Numbered from the stretch's first letter, positions 1 to 13,800 are shown. The stretch: DNA of 64,000 nucleotides from Anarhynchus alexandrinus (GCA_008711295.1 VUYV01000036.1:3293188-3357187); one strand, 5' to 3'. Program-made: numbers and translations. The notes: generated by a model not told the origin, from the letters alone.

Positions 1-1670
1 AAACATAGTGACAAAGGTTGAGGGAAAGGCTGAGGTCCTTAATGCCTTCTTTGCCTCAGTTTTTAATAGCAAGACCAGTTGTTCTCCAGGTGCCCAGCCC
101 CCTGAGCTGGAATGGGGGATGTGGAGCAGAATGAAGCCCCCGTAATCCAAGGGGAAATGGTTAGTGACCTGCCACACCACTTAGTCATACACAAGTCTAT
201 GGGACCAGATGGGATCCACCCAAGGGTACTGAGGGAGCTGATGGAATTTCTCATCAAGCCACTTTCCATCATTTATCAGCAGTCCTGGCTATCTGGGGAG
301 GTCCCAGTTGAATGGAGGTTAGCAAAAGTGACACACATCTGCAGGAAGGGTCAGAAGGAGGATCTGCTGAACTACAGGCCTGTCAATCTGACCCTGGTGC
401 CAAGGAAGGTTATGGAGCAGATCATCCTGAGTGCCATCACATGGCATGTACAGGACAACCAGACGATCAGGTCCAGTAAGCATGGGTTTATGAAAGGCAG
501 GTCCTGCTTGACTAACCTGATCTCCTTCTATGACAAGGTGTTCTGCTTAGTGGATGAGGGAAAGGCTGTGGATGTTATCTACCTGGACTTTAGTAAAGCC
601 TTCAACACCATTTCCCACAGTATTCTGGAGAAACTGGACAGGTGTACTCTTCGCTGGGTAAAAAATTGGATGGATGGCAAGGCCCAAAGAGTTGCAGTGA
701 ATGGAGTTAAAGCCAGTTGATGGCCAGTCACATGTGATGTTCCCCAGGGCTCAGCACTGGGGCCAGTTCTGTTTAATATCTTTATCAATGATCTGGATGA
801 GGGGACCGAATGCACCCTCAGTAAATTTGCAGACGACACCAAGTTGGACAGGAGTGTCGATCTGCTTGAGGGTAGGAAGGGTCTACAGAGGGATCTGGAT
901 AGGCTGGATCGATGGGCCAAGGCCAATGGTATGAGGTTCAACAAGGCCAAGTGCCAGGTCCTGCACTTCCATCATAACAACCCCATGCAGCGCTACAGGC
1001 TTGGGGAGGAATGGTTGGAAAGCTGCCTGGCAGAAAAGGATCTGGGGGTGTTGGTCAACAATGGGCTGAATATGAGCTGGCAGTGTGCCCAGGTGGCCAA
1101 GGTGGCCAACAGCATCCTGGCCTGTATCAGGAATAGTGTGGCCAGCAGGACTAGGGAAGTGATTGTCCCCCTGAACTCGGCACTGGTAAGGCCTAACCTT
1201 GAATCCTGTGTTCAGTTTTGGGCCCGTCACTACGAGAAAGACATTGAGGTGCTGGAGCATGTCCAAAGAAGGGCAGTGAAGCTGGTGAAGGGTATAGAGA
1301 ACAAGTCTTATGATGAGTGGCTGAGGGAACTGAGCTTGTTTAGCCTGGAGAAAAGGAGGCTGAGGGCAGACCTTATCACTCTCTACAACTACCTGAAAGG
1401 ACGTTGTAGTGAGGTGGGGGTCAGTCTCTTCTCCCAAGTAACAGGCAATAGGACAAGGGGAAATGGCCTCAAGTTACACCAGGGGAGGTTTAGATTGCAT
1501 ATTAGAAAAAATTTCTTCATAGACAGGGTTGTCAAGCATTGGAACAGGCTGCCCAGCGAAGTAGTTGAGTCGCCATGGTTTAGTGGTGGACTTGGCAGTG
1601 TTAGCTTAACAGTTGACTCAATGATCTTAAGTGTCTTCTCCAACCTAAATTATCCTATGATTCTGCGATT
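1..1670 (+). mobile_element. CR1 LINE, 5' part outside the window
   Basis: Non-LTR retrotransposon copy running into the window from the left. It covers the end of the endonuclease-reverse transcriptase linker, the whole RT domain, the C-terminal domain and the short 3' UTR, and ends in a decayed CR1 terminal repeat (CTATGATTCTGCGATT) near 1670. The subfamily matches the copy at 62170-63108: both share the segment around [13 protein letters not shown] and [12 protein letters not shown]. Relative to that copy a 46-bp block is missing near 1573-1576. A solo LTR begins 22 bases after the element's end. Recognition is from CR1 protein motifs and the typical 3' end; the subfamily name is not assigned. 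Confidence 0.95.
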
Positions 1671-1680
1671 TAGTCCATAA
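22..1680 (+). pseudogene. CR1 ORF2 reverse transcriptase, broken
   Basis: Remnant of the CR1 endonuclease/reverse transcriptase polyprotein. In order one sees HKSMGPDGIHPRVLREL (RT start), [52 protein letters not shown], the catalytic box FADD (826-837), then QVLHFHHNN and the C-terminal [19 protein letters not shown] and [13 protein letters not shown] blocks. From 112 to 1680 a single frame is used with one internal TGA at 718-720. Upstream, single-base shifts near 19 and near 112 separate the linker (EVLNAFFASVF) from the RT frame. About six codons are missing near 630, between SIL and EKL. The natural stop after DMV is lost in a 46-bp deletion, so the frame reads into the former 3' UTR. 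It cannot make active enzyme in one piece. Confidence 0.9.
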
Positions 1681-1893
1681 GTAAGACAAGCTGTGAGAGA
1701 CTGGAGCATCAAATATTTGCCTCAAAGCTTGCTTGAGGTATCTTGCAAGGTGCAAATGACCGGTAACAGCAGACCATTCTTCTGCAAATCAGGCACTGCC
1801 TAAACCAACAGCAGAAGACCATTATCAGGTGCCACCAAAACCAACCCCTGTCTGGGCCGTGCTGGTAGCCCGCCAAGGTCTTTTTTTTTGGTG

Positions 1894-1900
1894 TATAAAG
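1894..1900 (+). promoter_or_regulatory. LTR TATA box
   Basis: TATAAAG about 200 bases into the solo LTR and 179 bases before its AATAAA, the usual place of a U3 core promoter. Whether it is active is unknown; any transcript would run rightward into unassigned sequence. Confidence 0.6.
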
Positions 1901-2078
1901 AGACCATGGAAACAAGCCGTGGTGTGCACCCACCACTGAAGAATTGAAGACTGAGAACCAACGAGACTTCGCTGGATCCATGGTGGTGATTATCTTTTGC
2001 TTATCTTTCCGAATGCTTGCTTAATTTCCTTCTAATATACCCTGCCTTTCCTATCGCTCCATTCCTCTGTACCCATTC

Positions 2079-2084
2079 AATAAA
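2079..2084 (+). terminator. LTR polyadenylation signal
   Basis: AATAAA inside the solo LTR, followed by a TTGTTTGCGTCT-type G/T-rich stretch that could serve as the downstream element. Confidence 0.6.
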
Positions 2085-2190
2085 AACGGCCTGATTGGCA
2101 GCATTTGGCCTTGTTTGCGTCTCAATCTCACTCTTGGGATTGTTGCAAACCTCTCCCAAGCCCTAAATCGGACCAGGACTTGTCACAAGC

Positions 2191-5100
2191 GCAGTGAACA
2201 ACTTGTACTATGAAGACAAATGTTTCTTCCTCATAGCGCCCTTTTCAGGATTGGAATGTTGTTGCATCGCAATCCCAAATAGTGCCATGAGACAGACAGA
2301 AAACTGTTTAGATAAAATGCAGTTTCTGTCATCCAAAAATAAGCAAAATATATGGAGTCAATAGTGTGAATGAACAGTGATTTTAACATACATGTTCTAT
2401 TTTTAAAATAAGTCAGATTTGCCTGCCCTGTGCTCCTATAGCAGCCAGTCTTTAAAATAATTAATGAAATAATCATTGTAAATGCAACACTGACAAGTGC
2501 ATTTTTTTCCAAACAAGTAATACCAAATTCAAATATAATATTAAATATCAATAAAGCATAGAGAATTTTAAAAACACAGTTCTTGTGAAAATAAGGTCAG
2601 CAGGAGCCACAGAGGTGGCGATGGGATAGCATTCAGCTAACCAAGTTGCCCAGACTAATAAGGCCCATAATGATGCAGCTCCACAGTGTGTACATCCCAT
2701 CCATTTTTTCATTTTTCATGTGTTTTGGTTCATGATTAATCCTGGATGTGTACATGCCCCTGTCCTCTGGCTTCAACACTGGCTTAGCTCTCCAAATGGC
2801 CACCAAATTCATCCAAAAGTTTCCACATAAAAATGCTTTGACATTTTCCAGTAATTGCTGTATTTTATTGTATGTTTTCTCTTGCAGGTCATGTTCCCTA
2901 ATCAGCTCCAATTTGCTCATTGCAGCAGAATGACTTCAATGACTGAAAAGTCAAATGAGCACAGACACTCCTGGACTCAAACTACGTTTTTTGACAAACA
3001 TTCTCCAGCCTAACAGAGGCATCTATGGCCTTAATTAAGCCAACAACAAGTTATACTAACAGTGGTATAAAGTTCTGTTTGAGCCTTGAATATGCCATCT
3101 CTAAGCATTTATTCTGGAATGCATGGTCACTTCAGACAACGGTGACTTTGTGGGAGGGATGCAGCTGCTTTTTCACATGACTGGAGCAAAACTTGGTGCT
3201 GTAACTGGATTTAAGAGTGCAAACCTCCCTTCCTGACAGGTACAGACTGACTCTTCTCCTAAGTCATAGTAGGCTGGAAAAGTCCCTGAATGTGGATAGG
3301 AACTTGTAAAAGAGCAGAGCCTGAAGAATTCAACCCTGCATCACTTGCTGGGTACATCTTACCAGAAGGCTTGTATGATCAAGACCTGTGCTTAGACAGG
3401 GCAAAAAGGTAGTGGCACAGAGAGGTGCAGTTGTGGAATCACCCTGGACCTAGGATCATGCTCATCACAAGAATACACTAACTCACCTGGCAATGACAAA
3501 AAATCCTAAAAAACAGATGGAAGCTGTGATTACAAATTTTATTTTGAGAAAATAAAAAGTGTAGGTTAAAAAGTGTGGTTTTACAAGGTCATCAGTTTTG
3601 AGTAGAGCTTTTTTTCCCCTGTATAAATATGTATCAAGTTGCTACCGGCGTGCCACAGTGGAACGTTCTCTATACATGGGACACGCACCAACCAGTCTAG
3701 CTTTCTTCACACCAGTCTCAATGCAAACACGATAAAGCCTCGGTCAGCTTAGTCACACTCTAAACAACACTAAGCAAATAAATCATGAAGTACAATAAAG
3801 TGAATTGGAATGAAGTTCATTTGCTGAGTAAACAACCACCAGAGCAGTAATAGCAGTCATTTATCTGATGTAAGGGCAAAATCAAAATAGACTACAGATC
3901 TGCTATTACCATAATCTCTGATCTCAGCAGAACCCCTTAATGAAGTAATTCTTCTTGTGATTTCTGGCTGATGATGTTTTTAAGAATTACTGAAAACATA
4001 CTGACTGAAGGGCTCACAAAATAAATCACAACATTCAGTATAATCCTATAGCACAGGCTACATTTATAATGAGCGTGATCATGCTCTGGGCTCCAGATCT
4101 TCCAGGTCTCGAGCCAGGGTGAGCAGTCACAGTCTTCCACAGCTCCTTTTCAGCCTACACAGCCAAGCTCCGTTCCTTTGGAACCAAGAGTTTAGGGAGG
4201 GTGCACTGATGTGAGCCTGGATGTGCCTGTGCCTAGACCCAGCACTCCCAGGGAGAACAGTTTGAGAGTCTTTTGGAGCTTGTCTCACCTTTAGCTTCAA
4301 TTATCCAGTGTTGACACTGCTGGAGGACATTGTGATGTGGTCTTGTGGTTTGCAGTGTGGGGAACAGATTTTTTGTGAACCCCACCAGGACTGTTCATCT
4401 ATGATATGCTACCTGTGGCAGCAGGTGATCAGTCTCAGAGGAGAAGGGAGAATTCCCTTCCTCTCTTCATTCTCATGTTTCCATATGACTGCAAGAATGT
4501 TCTCTGCCACAAGAGCTCAACAAGTCAGTCCTTAGTAGAGAAGTGTCCACCCTAACATAAGAGAAGGTAGAGTGACACATGGGAGCTCTTTACAGTGGTG
4601 AGAAATGGGGTCTCTGATCAAGTAGAGGTGATCTCCAGCCAATGAATACACAGGAGCAGATACCAGATATGGGAGGAGAAGAAGAAGAAGAGTGGGATGG
4701 TATCAGAATGCTCCTCCAGACTATGGAGCACCCTCATTCTTCTGGATTTCTGAAAGAGCTCTATCATCCATAACATTTGAGAGGAAGCCTGTTTGCCCAA
4801 GAACTATCTAGAAATGGGTAGGTACTCCTCAACAGGGTAGCTAGAATACATAAAACTTATTATTATGTGTACTTTTCTCTGGAGTCTGTGGAGTTTAATG
4901 CTTTCCTTAGGAGTAAGTAATAATAAAAAGTTAATTACATGACTTAACCTGGATTATTAGTTATAATTTATATAGAGTAACTGGGAAACTATAATTCTAC
5001 AGTGGTCATTTGATCAGCTAAAGACTTACAGAGACTTTTCTATTATGTTTTCTGGAAAACATCATAAAAAAAACCTATGTCATAGCTAAGGATTATTCTA

Positions 5101-7060
5101 GTAAAAAAGTTAACAAAATCTCTATTACTAGGGCTTTCATCTGTGTTTACCCTTACTTGGGTTTCCCCTTTTATCTGTTTGGCCATTTCTCACAATTAAA
5201 CCAGTCCTTTATCATATTGCCAGATTGCCTTCAGCCTGTTTATCTTAATCTCGACATCATACATTTTATTTTATGATTACTCAACTATAGTCTCCAAGAT
5301 GTAAACTGATTTTTATTGTCTGGAAAGGAGAACGTAATACGAAGCAGAGTGACAGAAAGAATCCTGTTAAACCATATTTCAGGGGAACCCTTAATGAAAA
5401 CACAAAAAAAGTGGTTTTCCCCCACTTTTGTTGCTAGCTAAAATTAACTATACCTAAATACATTTTGTTCTAGGCACAATAGAGTGCAATTTAGGGCATT
5501 TCATTCAAGCAAATGGAGAGATTCCAGAGACTATCTGCAAAAGCCTACAAAAAAATGAAAACAGGATTATTTTCAGAAAACACAACTAAAGAACTTGGAG
5601 ATATTTAGTCTAGAGGGGAGACACGGTAACAGTCTTCATATACATAAGTCTGCTGCAGAGAAGAAAGAAACAAACTGCTCTTTACTGTGAGCAGGACAAG
5701 AAGTCGTTTGTTTGAAACTGCAGAAAAGAAGAGAGAAAATTTGAAAGCAATCGAGGAGTAAAAAAGTGCTGAACTGGAGCACCTCCACAATCACGGAATC
5801 TCTGTCTCTGAAGACACAACAACAGGTAGAACACCTGAGTCAAGAATGATAGTGAACCCCATGAGACTTGAGGTTAGTCAAGCAGATGGATTAAATAACA
5901 GCTCAAAGTCTCTTTCAGAATAACGTGATACATTCAAAAATCAAAGACCTGCTGAGCTGAGATCTTGCTTGTGGTTCAGCATCTTTTCACAGGCCACCTG
6001 ATGCATTCCTTTCTTTCAAACCACCTATTCTCTACACAGCAAGTCTAGGAGACATGGCATGAGCAGAGCACAGCTGAAGTGACTTTTCTACAGTCAAAAC
6101 GTATTAGAGAGATTTCTTTTCCTGGTTGTTCACCAATAGAAATAACCACACTTTTTCAATAAATTATAATAACGATTTCTCCAAGGTTTTAACTTTCGCT
6201 TGTGATGAAGTAAAACATCTATTTCTTTAAGACCTTATTGGGAACTTTATTTCAATAGTAATTTTATACCTCACTAAGCTATGGCATTTGTGATGTTTAA
6301 ATACAGCAAAGAGTAGAGGGCTGTGAGTTTTTTTAAACTGTGATAGTGTGTGAAAATTAATCAGTTTTCATCTCACCAATTAACTGGAAGTAGGATCAGT
6401 ATGTGCACAGCTACAAAAATGAGTATCTAGAGCTCTGTCTAAAAGCTGTAGAAGGTTTGTTTTCTCTGTAGAACAAGTGCACATGTGATTTTTCCTTCTT
6501 CCTTTTTATTAACCATGAAAGAAAAAGTCATGTGAGTCTTGTTCTAATTATTATTTTTTCCTGTGGTTAGAAATCTTACTTATGAGAAAGCTACATGGGT
6601 TTTTTTATTAATATAATAATATTTCCATTCACAAAACAAAAACAATGTCTCTGGTCTCTACATTTATATATGCTGAAAATGAAGTTTCTGGACTAGAACC
6701 TACTCTGAATTTACATGTATATAACAGCGTGAAATGCAGTCCATCAATCACACACAAATTTTTAAGTCTACTGTTGTTGCCCAACTTAGTTTCTGGTTAG
6801 TTTCTAAAATAAAAAATCTATTGTAAAGTTGCATATTTTATGGCTTTTCTGTTTAACACACTCCTTACTTTTAGGCTCCTGATGAAATGGACTGGTAACC
6901 TTGAAAATTAGAAAATGCAGATCTGTTTTTTTTTTGTAGACTTTACCATACCAAAATACATCCTACTGAGAGACAACTAACAGCTACACAGTATAACTAC
7001 AGTGTAACCAATGTGATGACTACCTCACATATTTTAGAAATCTAAATTACAGTGCATGGG
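2191..7060. other. Unassigned AT-rich intergenic DNA
   Basis: No exon, repeat family or RNA gene recognised. Short open frames occur by chance; the longest protein-like one (minus, 2633-2920) is discussed among rejected items. Short A and T runs are scattered through it. Confidence 0.5.
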
Positions 7061-7800
7061 TTTACGTCAGCATGCACAGATATTTTTTTCCCCCACAAGT
7101 AATAATTTCTTTACCAACAGAGACAGGGCTGGCATTAAAATACCTTCTGATGTACCATGGGTCTATAAGCTCCTCAGAAAGGGACTCATGGGCCGGGCTT
7201 TAGGGGAGCTGAAGCGATGCCCAGGAGCAAGTAAGTCCCCTCCAACTCCGATGTGCAGAGGAGGGTTGAGCATCACAGGCTGGGTCCCACAAGAGCCAGG
7301 ATGGTTATCTGGTAATGAGAGAAACACTGGCAGCCCTCCTCCCCCTGAGGCAGAGGTCCAGGTGTCCCACTACCCTTTTAACAAGCTGACAGAGCCCTAT
7401 CTCTTGACACCCAAGTGGTGGCCTCTTTTCTTTCCAACGCAGCCATTAATGACCCTTTTAACACAGCAGGAGACATGCTCCTCATGCTCAAGCTCTCACT
7501 GACACCATAAGGCTCCCCTGTCTTCAGCTCCCTTCTCTGCCATTCAGGATTTAGACCTCAACTCACCCTGGAGCTCACCCAGGAGAACTGCTGTGAGCGC
7601 CTCTAATAAAGACTTCAGATAACCCCTGAAAGAGCTTAATCCAGTTTGTCGGAGGAGCAAATTGGGTGGTGAAGTATCTTGTTTTATATGACCCACTGCT
7701 TTCCCACCCGTTAGTACTGAGACAGATCCATTTGAGAGTTGCCAAGTCTGTGAGGGGCCGCAATTACAGGGTCCTTAGGATCTTTGGTGGAGGAGAGCTC
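7061..7800. other. GC-richer block, possible exon or old LTR
   Basis: This stretch is richer in G and C than its surroundings. At 7121-7230 a 110-base segment is bounded by a good acceptor (TTTCTTTACCAACAG) and a consensus donor (GTAAGT), and one frame through it is open. At 7605-7610 an AATAAA sits in an LTR-like context. Neither an LTR start nor end with target duplication nor a protein family could be recognised, so this is a description, not a gene call. It could be a noncoding RNA exon, a decayed LTR, or chance. Confidence 0.2.
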
Positions 7801-10800
7801 TGCTCTATCTTTACTTGGCATCAGCTCAGTGATTCATAATAAAGCCATTCATAGCCTTTCTTTATAATTGTAGCAGGCTGGGGGAAATGCTGGAAAATAG
7901 AAGGTGCTGCTTGCACTGCCCCTGGAAGCTGTCAACTTTATGAGTTGACCAAAACTGCTGAAACGGTGCCAATTTGCGGGGTTACAACCAGTAATTCTTC
8001 AATGCCTTCCCTTAAGAAATAGGATATTGTTTGCAAGAGACCAAGTAATCTACTCCATTACACAGTCCAGCCTCTACCAGTTATCATCTATAAATAAATC
8101 ATGTAGGGAAGTGCTTTTAGCTATCACAAATAAAGAACCCATTGAGATCCGCTGTGTCACCTTTGCCAGTCAGCGTGCTGCACAGCAGGGGATGGAGGGA
8201 AGTACTGCTTGTCTTGATGGAGACACCCCACAAACCTAAACATTGCGCTGCAGGACTAAATGACAGGGCTGATGGCATGTCCACAGAGCAAAATAAAACA
8301 CCATGGCTAATGCAGAGGAAAGCAGCAATTATAAGACTTTTGTTCCGCTGAGGAAAGGAAAGGAGAACAGACATACTTTGGTAGTGCACATCATATGAAC
8401 CCAACAGAGCCCAAGAAGAAATGCAAGATTGTAATCATCACTTTCCCATGTGGTTTGTTACACAGCTTGTGTCCTAGAGTTACTATGTTTTACAATTTAA
8501 TGGTACTTTTTAAATTAAACTTCTACATATTTTCATTTCATTATAACCGTGGAATGGAAACAGTGTCCAAGCTAACCCAGGCATGCTTATTTTCCCCTGG
8601 CTATCACATGCACACTTTCTGAACTCACACACGTACACACAGCAGGCTGATGCAAACAGTTTTAAAGTACAAGAATGAAGCTTAGTGCACTTTAACAGTA
8701 CTTATTCCAGTACAAATTTAACAACCTTTTAAGACTTAAATAGTAATGGTTCTATAAAAAGATTTCTAAATAATTTTACACTATGAAGCTTACAGATCTT
8801 CTGTGGGAATGCAACGTGAATTTAAATTTGGATTTTGTGTTCCTCAGCATCAGAACACCAGCTTCCTTCTGAAACTGCAGTTTCAGTCTGCCTGGATAAT
8901 TATTTACTGTTGATTCTCCCATAAATGCCATCTAAATTCCAATATTTTATAGCTTGTGATAATTAAAGGATTTGCATTAACTCTTTTTTTATATATCTGT
9001 CCATATATCTAGATAGTAAATCCACCAATTTATCAAAGAAATTAAAGGAGGGAAAAGCTAATAAATACTATGCCTCTTATATGTTTAGCAAAATATGTTA
9101 TATTCCCTCCTAGCAGGAGACTTGGCAGCCTTGCCATTCTTCACAGCAGTAACACAATCAGGTCAACACTGAATATTCTTGAACATCCTATCTTCATTTA
9201 AAATATGTAAACTCCAGTACTGATCAAGTTTTCTCTTCAGCCGTTAATAAATTGCTAAGGTACTGCCAGGCTACTGCCAGGGTGTCAGTTTGACTAAGAA
9301 TATCAGCTAAGCAAACTGACACTAGTAGTCCCCATGAAAAGTCACTTTGCCCCATAAAGACATGACCTTGGCCATGTGCATGAAGCCAGTCCGATTGGAT
9401 TTTATCTGTCAGTGAAGAGAGAAGGATCTTTTCAGGAAGAAATCAAGGCCGTCAGAGCCAAATTTCACTGATGTGTCATGACACGATGGGTCAGGATGGT
9501 TACCCTGAACAAGATTTTGTAAATTCTTCACAAAGCAACATGGATATCAGAGAAATATTTCTGATGAAATGACAGTTTTGCCCTTGACTTCAATATAAGA
9601 AGGGCTTTGTCCAAAAAGAGAAAAAAAAAAAAGGTCAAAAGGTCTCACAACAACACCAGTACAGAACCTTTAAAACTATAGACTGTGCCACCAAGAGATT
9701 TCACAAGTGAATGACCATGTGCTACAGACAGCCCAGTCTCTCAACAGTGTAGCTTTTCTGAGGTTATCTGCGGTACTGTGGCAGAAGCACATGAAAATAC
9801 AAGTGATATACCTGTAGCCAAAGATAGCTTGAAAGTGACAGCGGGATGTAGACAGGGGACTATCTGGGGAAAAAGTCCTCTGAATACCATGACGTACAAA
9901 AACATCACACAGCAAATTTGCAAGAACTAAGTAGAGACATGGAAATCAAGTGGAGAACAGCTCAAGGGACAAGAAAGAAAAATCTGTCATATAAAACTGG
10001 GAAGTATAAATTAATAGATTTCTGAAATGTTTTTTTCCTTATCAATACCATAACCCTGCATTTTCATAATTTTCTTCCTAAGGTGCAGTTGGTATTAACT
10101 GCATGACAAGAATTTCATATTTCAGTCATCTGGTCAGAGAGTTACTTGCTCAAGAAAATTGTGTGCTTGTTCTCTGAACTTTGATGAGCTCTTGCACTAG
10201 ATGAGACATTTCATTTATTTAGACTTCAGTCAGTAAAAACACACTCTTTTCCAGGCAAATATCCTAGCAGGAATTCATTACACATTGCAGTGGAACTCCA
10301 TCACTCTTGGGACAGCCTGGGGAGAGACACATCTCCTGCACGCCATTCCTCTCTAGGAAAAACCCAAAGCTCATGCCACCAATGCCACCTGAAGGTCCCC
10401 AGTGCTATTAGGAACGTATTCTCCACTTTGCCTTGCAGAGAACTTTGTTTCAAGCATACCCCAGATTATTGCTAAAGCAGCCCCGATTCATAACCCCATC
10501 AATTTAGCTGCATGCTCCATGTTAGAATGAACAAATGTCCTTCTGCACAGATCAAGGAGTAAGAGCTGGTGCTGAACCTGAGCACCAGTGCTGTAATGTA
10601 TGTCAGGCAGAGGTTTCCTTAGAGCAAAACCTTGACGGACTTACTGTGCTGCCTTACTTGTGTTAGCTGCTTCGCAACGAAGAGCAGAACGTCTGTTAGC
10701 GGTTTCTTCTCTTAGTAACACCAGATTTTGTTGTGCCTAATGCTATCAAGTATCTCACTGCTTTTTGAAAGAGTTCCCAACTTCCATTTTACTAAAATGT

Positions 10801-13800
10801 GACAGATCTTGAAAGCTGTTTAAACCAAGCCTACGTCAGAAAACAAGCCCAGCATTACTGAAAACTTTTTACTTTCTTCAGTCCAGCTATGTGTCATGAC
10901 ATCAGCCGAAAGCCTCAAAAAGGATTACTAGTCTGGAAATAAGGCCAAGCTAGATGGGATTTGTAATCAGTTTAGCATACAGATTTATAGAGATGTCGAA
11001 TCAAAAATACCGAAATGTCTGGGCGCACATCACAGTGCAAAGAGCCCCAACACTGAACTTTCTTCAGAGGCTTCATTCCACGTTGTCCCGCCACTAACAA
11101 AGGGATTGCCTCAGGCTTCATGTTTTTGTCTTTAGCTCATTCCAGCCAAATTCTGCCCAAACAGAAAAGCAAGTAGGGAAGTGCCTGTTGCCATTCTGTG
11201 ATGACGCTCCAGCACAAGTAAGGGGACAACTGCTTTCCATTACTGCGAGTAACAAGGGAGCTGGCACTGGAGATCAGAGAGTGATCCTGCAGTCTTTCTA
11301 GCAGCTAAGCTCCCCCACGTAAGGAGAAATGCTCACCCTTAATGCAGTTAAAAGATACTTTTTACTGCTCACTCACACAAATTGTCTTGCGTGGATTTGA
11401 GAATTAGTCCCCAGTCCTGTAAAGTACATGTGACTGGCATAAATGTATGATTAGAGTCTTTCCCATACACGAGTGTCATTTTCATATCTTCTGCATGACA
11501 AGGAATGGAACAGCATTGCTTCCTAACAACTTTGTTATCACTCTTGAAAAACTCTAGATCAGTTTTCCAATGCACATGAAAGCGTTTATGTGCCCCCTCC
11601 CACCCCCCCAAGATTTTATGCAACTGGACTGGGAAACTCTGAGCCTTCCCTATTGTACAGTTATTCCATAATTGTGTCCTCAGCTGTCAGAATCTTCTCT
11701 GGAGTTTTGTGAACAGACAGAGAAAGCTGAGAACAGAGAACTGTCAACAATTTTTTATAGACACCTTTAAAAGAGCTATTTTGGTCATATGAAGACTAAA
11801 GAATATGTGCCTTTCCATGCAGAGAGGAGGGTGAAACGCCTTCTTGAGAGTACACCCTAAGTGATTGAAGATAGCATTTTGTGCTTGATTTCACCTATTT
11901 ACGTCAACCACAGGCTTGACTGATAAGCGGAAGCCCAAATGCTATCTGCAGCAAACCATGAATTTACAAAAGTTTAAAAGTGGCTGTAGTAGGTAAGAGA
12001 GTGTGTTTCTACCCATTGGAGAAAATAAAAATGGTATAGAAGATGTAAGATAAAGAATTAAAAAAAAAATATTTCCCTAACACTGTTCTGTGAACTTCAC
12101 AGAAATTATTTTTTCTAAACATGGAATTGTTTCTCTTTGTTCCAGCTACAAGGATTTCATATGCACAATATTCCAAGTTGTTTGCAAGCTCCCAGTTCCT
12201 GCACCACAGCGGAACTTGGCTCCAGGTTCAAATACCTAAATTCAGATGTCTACGTGTAGGCATCCACGTGTGAGCCAGCTGTGTAAGCTTTCCACAGACA
12301 GCAGCATTCTGGTCAACCTAGTCCATGGAGCCTGCAGAGCTGTTCATCGTGCCCCAGAATAGATGCCAAGGGCTTGATTCATTTGCCTGAAATTAAACAC
12401 TCACCACCTGTTGTATAATGTTAAGTAGGGCACCCTGCTTCACCTTAGTCTGCCACTCCACAAGGACCCACATCTTCCATAGGGATGTTGTACTGTGCTT
12501 GTGTTGTGTGGATGGCTCACACATCCTGAAGCACTTCAAGTAATGGTAGATAGCTCAGGCTAAGGCAATCACATTAAGATGTTAGTGGATAGTCTCCAAG
12601 CACCATTGATTCTATAACAGGAACTCCCAAGCACCTATGTTTATTGGTCTAAATTTCGGTGTCTCAGTCTCAGATCAATCCTACCCTGAGAGATTGATCA
12701 GTCTCTTATGCGGTCTCACTGACCATCCTTTTGATAATTTTTTTTACCTTTTTTACCATATGTTAATAACAGAAGTCAGTAAATTGCTGAACGCTCTACT
12801 GGTAGAATGGAAGCATCAGTATCATGACAACGTATTTCAGGCATTCAATGTCTAGGAGGAACTGCTGGATTTTGCTAAAAAATGTGATAGTTATTTTGTA
12901 ATGACAGTATTTTAATTCTACCCAAAATGTGGTATTCCAGAATATCAGGTCAGAAAACTAAGGAAATGTAACCCTATAATTAAATATGTTCTACACATGA
13001 GAACAGATGATGAATACATCATGTCTCAGTGGGCAGACTGTGCCTGTGACAGAGATAAAATTCTGTAATGATTCTACCAGTAACCATGTTAAGAATGCTC
13101 CTAACTAGATTCCATGTGAGAACAAAAGGTTTCAATCGAAATTAAATTGATGCAGAAGAGATTAAAGTGGCTTTCCCACTTCCATTAAGACTCAGAGGCA
13201 CACTCCCGTTCCTACCAGAAATAAACATGAAATACATGGAATTTCTAAATCCATGCAAGACTAATTAATAAATCTAATCCAGAATGAAAAATAATTGTAT
13301 TAGTCAAATTATAAGTTCTCAGAAGTTAATGCACTTAAGCAACTTGGTGGGGATCAGCATGCAATACCCACTGGGACTGATATAATGGAACAATAATCAC
13401 TGGATCTCCTGACTGTCCAGAACACTGCAGAAAAGGCCTTGAAAGTGCAGCTTTATTACATCAAAACTCTTGGTCCAAGCATGTAGCCAACATTGTCTCT
13501 GCCAATTCCATTACCAAGTTAGTCACTCACATCACTCCCCAAAAAAGAAAGTCTGCATAACACTGTCTCAAATTATTCAGCACAGGTTTTGACAAATGAT
13601 AAAGTGATTTTCTATATGCTTTGCCATGTGTGCATGCATAAGCCATTCTTTCCTATCAAAGTTAAACAGTGTAAGTACGGCTAAATGTAAGAGAATCACT
13701 GTGGCAAACAGAATAGTATTTAAGCTTTTGACACAACTCGTTCCCACATTTTCTCAAATGTCTCACACAAATGTATTTAACAACTAACAAAATGCAGGTT

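Larger units (their letters stand above)
1692..2185 (+). mobile_element. Solo LTR of an avian endogenous retrovirus
   Basis: A 494-bp unit beginning TGTGAG and ending TTGTCA, flanked by the 5-bp direct repeat CAAGC at 1687-1691 and 2186-2190. It contains a TATA box (TATAAAG, 1894-1900) and a poly(A) signal (AATAAA, 2079-2084) in the order and spacing of U3-R-U5. No primer binding site, gag, pol or env follows, so it is most simply the product of recombination between the two LTRs of a provirus. TG...CA ends with a 5-bp duplication fit several retroviral classes, so the class is not assigned. An alternative reading with a 6-bp repeat (ACAAGC) would cost the canonical CA end. Confidence 0.85.

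Noticed and set aside
883..1437. Minus-strand open frames inside the CR1 copies (here and at 36748, 62381 and 62565)
   Set aside because: They are antisense shadows of the CR1 reverse transcriptase frame.
2633..2920. Minus-strand 95-residue open frame with protein-like composition and a hydrophobic end
   Set aside because: No family recognised, no usable splice acceptor upstream (an in-frame TGA follows the nearest AG), and frames of this length are expected by chance in 64 kb.
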